From positions 248,001 to 312,000 of the forward strand of contig JACKHC010000001.1 of NCBI GenBank assembly GCA_020639235.1: a stretch of DNA of 64,000 nt, in the 5' to 3' direction. The notes under the pieces are model-generated. The model was not told the DNA's origin and searched no databases. It saw only the letters and a list, made by a program, of their open reading frames with translations. Position numbers and translations under genes: made by a program. Below, piece by piece: positions 59,671 through 64,000 of this stretch. Every line of letters starts with the position of its first letter. Position 1 is the stretch's first letter. This DNA comes from Phycisphaeraceae bacterium. GTDB lineage: Bacteria; Planctomycetota; Phycisphaerae; Phycisphaerales; UBA1924.

Positions 59671-59743
59671 GGGGACAGGTTCGCCGGGAGGTTGGATGGG
59701 GTCAACTTGCGGGGCGCTAGAGGGGGGGAGGTATAAGGATGTG

Positions 59744-60196
59744 ATGCAAGCGGTCTTCCTGGCGGTGTGCGCGGGGCTGTGCTGGGGGATTGGTGAGATG
59801 TTCACCAAGCAGGTTTTGCATTCCAAGACGGTGGGGCCGATTACGGCGATCACGATTCGCTCGACGGTGGCGCTGCCTGTGTTGTGGGTGGCGTACTTCG
59901 TTGCGGTGCGGTGGATGAAGGCGGAGCCGGGGGATTGGTGGCGTGCGTCGAGCACGGGGACGCTCTTGAAGTTGGGGCTGGGGTCGGGATTGGTGGCGGG
60001 CGCGGCGGCGATGATCTTTTTCTATTCGGCGTTGTCGCGTGGGCAGATCTCGGTGATCAAGCCGATCGCGTTTACTCTTGCGCCGGCGTGCGCGGTGATG
60101 CTGGGTTGGTTGGTTCTGGGTGAGCCGATGAGTGTGCGGAAGGGGATCGCGCTGGCGATGATTCTGGGTGGTGTGGTTTTGTTGACGGGGAAGTAG
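59744..60196 (+). CDS. Half-size EamA/DMT-type membrane transporter
   Basis: ATG at 59744 with AAGGAT just upstream gives 150 residues with five membrane helices, including VCAGLCWGIGEMFTKQVL, SALSRGQISVIKPIAFTL and GWLVLGEPMSVRKGIALAM. These match one EamA domain; usual DMT transporters have two (about 300 residues), so it resembles the short type that works as a dimer. Substrate unknown. It is divergent from the ChaN-like gene; a REP overlaps the region after its stop. Confidence 0.78.
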   Translation: MQAVFLAVCAGLCWGIGEMFTKQVLHSKTVGPITAITIRSTVALPVLWVAYFVAVRWMKAEPGDWWRASSTGTLLKLGLGSGLVAGAAAMIFFYSALSRGQISVIKPIAFTLAPACAVMLGWLVLGEPMSVRKGIALAMILGGVVLLTGK

Positions 60197-60204
60197 CAAC
60201 ACCA

Positions 60205-60240
60205 CATGGCTCACCCTTGCGGTTGAGCCATGGCACCCGA
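60205..60240 (+). repeat. REP-like palindrome (copy 11, type B)
   Basis: CATGGCTCA/TGAGCCATG stem with CCCTTGCGGT inside, followed by GCACCCG. The final residues and stop of the zinc-ribbon gene at 60211-60928 lie within it. Confidence 0.83.
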
Positions 60241-60928
60241 CTCGGGATGTGATTTTTTCCTGATCTCCCCCCCACACTCCGGGCAGCGGGTGGCGTTGTC
60301 GAGGCCGGCGAGGGAGTAGGCGCACCACTCACATTTGTTGCGTTTGCGGCGGAGGGCGCGGCGCGATGCGGCGAGAAGAGCGAACAGCAGCCAGACGATG
60401 GCGGTGTAGAAGATTGTGTTGGCGATGAGGCCGCGCCAGATGATGCGGGTGGGGTAGACAGCGCCGACGGCCACGAATGAGTTATGTGGTCGGTCCTTTG
60501 GGTCATCGATGTAGAAGAAGCGGGATGGTTTGGGGATGCCCCATACCGCCGTGTCGGTGCCCTGGCCTTTTTTCAACCAGAGATTGCCGCCGCGGAGTAC
60601 CGGCAACGGCACGCCCGCGGCGATCTGATGGCCGGAGCACTCCCGGCCTTGAATCGATTTGATGTCGCTCCACCACGGGGCGAGCATGAGATTGGCGCGT
60701 TTTGGAGTATTCAGAAGGTAGAGCCGGACACCAAGATGCGCGCCGTATGCTTCGGTGGAGTCGCGTTGATTTGTTGAGGCTCGCTTCAGTGGCGCCCCTT
60801 CGACCCCACAGCACGGGGAGGGCGCTTGCGAAGGAGAGGATGACGCCGAGGGCGAGGCAGAGGAGCGCGCGGCGGCAAAGACGGCCCCGGCGTTGTGGTG
60901 CGAGAGATGATGCGCTGGTGTCGGGCAT
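60211..60928 (-). pseudogene. Frameshifted zinc-ribbon membrane protein between two REPs
   Basis: Two overlapping frames together match the intact gene at 48528. Frame one (ATG 60928) encodes MPDTSASS, then LALGVILSFASALPVLWG, equivalent to the first helix there. Near 60800-60815 the match shifts to another frame that encodes the periplasmic part, PTRIIWRGLIANTIFYTA, a second helix, and the zinc ribbon CEWCAYSLAGL/ TRCPECG, ending at 60211. So a frameshift or sequencing error splits the gene. REP copies 11 and 12 border both ends, and the C-terminal residues are encoded by copy 11. Confidence 0.75.
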
Positions 60929-60939
60929 GGTGTGATCCG

Positions 60940-60980
60940 ACATGGCTCACTCGACTTCGTCGAGATGAACCATGGCACCC
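60940..60980 (+). repeat. REP-like palindrome (copy 12)
   Basis: CATGGCTCA/TGAACCATG outer stem (with one mismatch) and an inner stem CTCGAC/GTCGAG around TTC, then GCACCCG. It ends about 20 bases before the stop of the VCBS gene. Confidence 0.82.
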
Positions 60981-61000
60981 GATGATGGACCGCTCGTCCT

Positions 61001-63346
61001 TTAGCGGGTCATCTGGGGGAAGATCATGAAGCGGTCGTGGACCTGGAGGATGAGGTCTGTTGCGTTGTCTCCGGTGACATCGGCGACCATGGCGCTTGAG
61101 GGCTGGCGCTCGCGGGAGTCGCCTCGGGAGAAGAGGCGGGACTCGAAGACCTCGAACTCGGTGGCGAAGACGATTTTGCGTGCTGCGGAGAGGGCGTAGA
61201 TCTGGCACATGCGTTCGCGTGAGTCGAGGACGATGAGGTCGGTGTAGCCGTCGTTGTTGACATCGCCGACTTCGATCTCGTGCTCGGCGCGGTCTTCGCG
61301 GTCGGAGCGGAATGCGGAGACCTCTTCGAGGGCGACGCGCTTGCCTCCGAGGCGGACGAGGGCGAAACCGTCTTCACCCAGGGCCATGATGGAGGGCTGG
61401 CCGTCGCCGGTGAAGGAACCGGCGCGGACGGGGCCGGCGGAGATTCCGGTGAGGTGGAGTTTGTCGGCGACTTCCCAGGCGCCGTCGGCGGCGCGGGCCA
61501 TCATGACCATGCGGTTGTTGCCGGCGTCGGACGCGACAATTGTCGCGGCCTGCGAGCCGGGGCGCGTGAGGACGGAGAGGCCGACGAGTCGCGCGGAGGA
61601 CTCGGGCATGGTGATCTGTTCGACGACGCGCCAGCCGCGTTCTTTGTCGAAGGTGCAGGCGCGGACGAAGTTGGCGTCGGCGATGAGGAGTTCGGCGAAG
61701 CCGTCACCATCGACATCGAGGGAGGCGGTGTTCTCGGTGCCGGCGGCCTGGACGAGGCCGAACTGGGGCATTTTGTCGTCGGTAAGGACTTCGATCTCGT
61801 CGGAGCCCATGCCCACGGAGCGGACCATGACCATGGGCTCGTTGGGCGTGAAGAGGATGACATCGGTGTTGCCGTCGTGATCGAAGTCGCCCGAGATGGC
61901 GTTTGCGGGCGGGCGGTTGACGCCTTCGAGTTCGATGGATGTGACCTCGGTGTTGCCGGGGCGGTGGATCTCGAGGGTGTGGTCGCGCTTGTCGCGGACG
62001 ACGAGGGCGACGGCGGGGCCGTCGGAGAGGTTGACGAAGGCCATGGCGACGGGCGAGGCGCCCTTGGTGGCGAGGGTGATGGGCTGGGGGAAATCGTAGC
62101 GGTGGCGGTTGGTGTCGTATTGGGCGACGCCGGCGGTCTTCTCGTCTTCGGAGAGGACGAAGAGTTCGAGTTCGGGGTCGGAGTCCCACTGGCCGGCGGC
62201 GATGGAGGTGGGCGACTTGAAGGCGCTGAAGGGCTCGCCCTCGCCCAGCCCGACGGACGGTTCCTGGCGGTAGAGGACGACGGAGTTGGCGGACTTGTCG
62301 GTTGCGAGGACATCGGTGAGGCCGTCGGCGTCGATATCGGCGATGGCGACGGCGCGTGACTTGTCGGCGCCGCCGCGGAACGCGAAGACTTCGACGACGG
62401 CGTCGCGCTCGGCACCGGAGGCGGAGGCGGAGGCGACATCCTCGCGGACGAGGTCGTAGAGGACGATGCGGCGGGTGGCGCGCTCGATGACGGCGATGGA
62501 CGCTGCGGCGCGGTCGGGGGTGCGGACGGGCTCGATCTCGACGATGGCGGGCATCTCGAAGAGGGACTCGGGCCCGACGACGCCGCGCTTCTGGCCGGCG
62601 ACTCGGCCCACGGTCTGGAGCCAGAGGCGGACGGGCGAGTCGTTTTCGGGGATGGCGCCGAGGATGTCCTGGTTGCCGTCGCCGTCGTAGTCTTCGACGA
62701 AGAAGGCGAGGATGTCGCCACCTGAGCCGAGGACGGTGGGCTCGCCCCTGACGACGCCCTTGTCGAACTCGTAGATGTTGATTTTGCCGGAGACGATCGC
62801 GATGACTTCGGGGCGCGGGTCGCCCATGACATCGGCGACATCGAAGCCGTCCTGGCCGAGCGAGAGGCCTCGGACGCGGCGGGTGGGGCCTTCGTCGAAG
62901 GTCATGGGCGCGGTCTGCTCGAGGAGGACGATCTCGTCGGGGCGTCCGGCGTAGAGGATGTCCATGTCGCCGTCGTTGTCGGCGTCGAGGACGCGGAAGC
63001 CCATGACCTGATGCGAGACGGAGATCTCGACGCGGTCGTACCAGGGGGAGGGCGGGAGTTCGTTGACCTTGTACTCGCGCTCGATCTCGGCCTGTGTGCG
63101 CTGGGCCTTGCGCTGGCGGTGGATCTCGATTCGGCTCTTGCGGTTGTTGACGATGATGATGTCGTTGAGCCCGTCGCCGTCCATGTCGGCGGTGATGGAG
63201 GGGCCGGCGCCGTCGTCGACAACGACGATTCTGGGGGCTTCGAAGCCGTAGTAGCGTGCGAGGGATGGGGCCTGCGCTGTGGCGGCTGATGCCAGCCCCG
63301 CGACCAGAGCCAAACCGACCATAACCCGCCCGCGTGCCTGCAACAT
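61001..63346 (-). CDS. Secreted FG-GAP/VCBS repeat protein
   Basis: ATG at 63346 (MLQARGRVMVGLALVAG) gives 781 residues with a signal peptide ending ATAQAP. Many repeats carry calcium loops of VCBS/integrin-alpha type: DMDGDGLNDIIIV, DADNDGDMDILYA, DYDGDGNQDILGA, DIDADGLTDVLAT, DFDHDGNTDVILF, DVDGDGFAELLIA and DVNNDGYTDLIVL. Such proteins form beta-propellers. It is probably periplasmic or surface-exposed. It is divergent from the protease-like gene at 63581. Confidence 0.85.
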   Translation of the reverse strand: MLQARGRVMVGLALVAGLASAATAQAPSLARYYGFEAPRIVVVDDGAGPSITADMDGDGLNDIIIVNNRKSRIEIHRQRKAQRTQAEIEREYKVNELPPSPWYDRVEISVSHQVMGFRVLDADNDGDMDILYAGRPDEIVLLEQTAPMTFDEGPTRRVRGLSLGQDGFDVADVMGDPRPEVIAIVSGKINIYEFDKGVVRGEPTVLGSGGDILAFFVEDYDGDGNQDILGAIPENDSPVRLWLQTVGRVAGQKRGVVGPESLFEMPAIVEIEPVRTPDRAAASIAVIERATRRIVLYDLVREDVASASASGAERDAVVEVFAFRGGADKSRAVAIADIDADGLTDVLATDKSANSVVLYRQEPSVGLGEGEPFSAFKSPTSIAAGQWDSDPELELFVLSEDEKTAGVAQYDTNRHRYDFPQPITLATKGASPVAMAFVNLSDGPAVALVVRDKRDHTLEIHRPGNTEVTSIELEGVNRPPANAISGDFDHDGNTDVILFTPNEPMVMVRSVGMGSDEIEVLTDDKMPQFGLVQAAGTENTASLDVDGDGFAELLIADANFVRACTFDKERGWRVVEQITMPESSARLVGLSVLTRPGSQAATIVASDAGNNRMVMMARAADGAWEVADKLHLTGISAGPVRAGSFTGDGQPSIMALGEDGFALVRLGGKRVALEEVSAFRSDREDRAEHEIEVGDVNNDGYTDLIVLDSRERMCQIYALSAARKIVFATEFEVFESRLFSRGDSRERQPSSAMVADVTGDNATDLILQVHDRFMIFPQMTR

Positions 63347-63580
63347 GATGGGAGCCCTTTCCGTGAGTCGAGAGTCGGCGGCGCGTGCGGGTCGATTGCG
63401 ACCCTGTGCGGCGGTGCCGGTACATACTGGAGGTCGGGCGACGCACATCGCCTCGATGACCTTACTGTACCCGACCCCGAAGCGTTCGATGCACCGGCAT
63501 GGCGGCGATTTGGTCGTTGTGCGGCGTGTCGGCGTATGATTCGGGATGTTGCCCGAACTCTAGAAGGAGCGCCCGGACTC

Positions 63581-64000
63581 ATGACTTTACGAACTGCGCT
63601 GATCGCCTGCGGGCTTTCGACTCTGACCCTCGGCTCGATGGTTCTGGCCCAGGACGAGATGGAGAGCATCCGCCGGTTTGATGTGGTGACGCTCACGGAT
63701 GATCGTTCGCTGACGGGGACGATCGTGAAGCAGAACTCGGAGACGATCTGGATCGATGTGGGGTTCGATGTGGTGGCGGTGCCGCGGTCGAGCGTGCAGT
63801 CGGTGTTGCGCGCGGACGCGGACGGCTCGACGGGCGCGACGCGCGACGGGAAGGGTTTCTTCTCGGTGGCGGACGATCTGCCCGAGAGCACGCCCAACGA
63901 ACTCTCGAAGAAGATCGGCGAGGCGGTGATCCTGGTCTCGACGCCTTCGGGGCTGGGGTCGGGCTTCATTATTCATCCGGATGGGTACGCGATCACGAAC
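63581..64000 (+). CDS. Trypsin-like serine protease, N-terminal part (cut by window end)
   Basis: ATG at 63581 follows AGAAGGAG by about ten bases. The visible 140 residues have a signal peptide (LRTALIACGLSTLTLGSMVLA), a small beta domain (DVVTLTDDRSLTGTIVKQ), and then the start of a trypsin-like fold GEAVILVSTPSGLGSGFI followed by IHPDGYAITN, the DegP/HtrA-type strand before the catalytic His. The frame is open to the end of the window, so catalytic residues and any PDZ domain lie outside. Exported protease is the best guess. Confidence 0.8.
   Translation, partial: MTLRTALIACGLSTLTLGSMVLAQDEMESIRRFDVVTLTDDRSLTGTIVKQNSETIWIDVGFDVVAVPRSSVQSVLRADADGSTGATRDGKGFFSVADDLPESTPNELSKKIGEAVILVSTPSGLGSGFIIHPDGYAITN

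Noticed and set aside
33296..60980. REP palindromes as ordinary rho-independent terminators
   Set aside because: They lack T tracts, occur in both directions relative to genes, and share a fixed GGCACCC flank not needed for termination.

Overview
The window reads as chromosome from a member of the Planctomycetota, most likely class Phycisphaerae. Composition is GC-rich. A secreted protein ends in the DVDDLN-type dockerin repeat common in that group, a lysine-rich H1-like protein is present, several membrane proteins carry a short C-x2-C zinc ribbon, LPS-core genes show a Gram-negative envelope, and a UbiX/UbiA pair fits quinone synthesis. Taxonomy is inferred from gene content, not from a marker phylogeny.

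Layout. 0-4.4 kb: end of a dockerin protein, a relic secreted gene, then on the minus strand the block tRNA-Thr, tuf, rpmG, tRNA-Trp, secE, nusG, closed by a strong terminator. 4.5-9.7 kb: LPS and envelope genes (HAD phosphatase, unknown 117-aa protein, heptosyltransferase, LPS-kinase-like protein, glycosyltransferase 2, PlsY). 10.9-21.4 kb: a plus-strand run of a Gln-rich membrane protein, a double von Willebrand A protein, an ECF sigma factor with a putative anti-sigma factor, a secreted protein and a GAF-PP2C phosphatase. 21.4-23.6 kb: an unexplained lower-GC gap, two lipoproteins and FlgM.

23.6-39.3 kb holds a phage-derived capsid and DNA-packaging module in two separated, oppositely oriented arms. 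The minus arm carries portal, scaffold-like protein, SU10-type capsid protein, connector-like proteins and a holin-like protein. The plus arm carries an S24 repressor (divergent), a helix-turn-helix protein, an ABC-ATPase/acetyltransferase fusion, terminase small and large subunits. About 5-6 kb of host-like genes lie between them (RCK potassium channel, UbiX, UbiA, GbsR-type regulator and others). No integrase, replication or tail gene is recognisable. Inverting the interval from about 28.8 to 39.33 kb would rebuild the usual terminase-portal-capsid order. This is the most interesting region.

39.3-48 kb: small membrane proteins, an extremely acidic protein, a ferredoxin, the basic H1-like protein, an M16-family protein without its zinc motif, an amidohydrolase, and a minus-strand set of three exported proteins that may handle metal. 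48-61 kb: QueF, Kbl, PilZ, thioredoxin, TolB-like, RluA and RdgB proteins, hydroxyacid dehydrogenase, superoxide dismutase, ChaN-like lipoprotein and EamA-like transporter. Scattered here is a family of REP-like palindromes, together with a REP-associated tyrosine transposase (RAYT). One zinc-ribbon membrane gene is frameshifted and sits between two REPs. 61-64 kb: a large VCBS/FG-GAP secreted protein and the start of a trypsin-like protease cut by the window edge.
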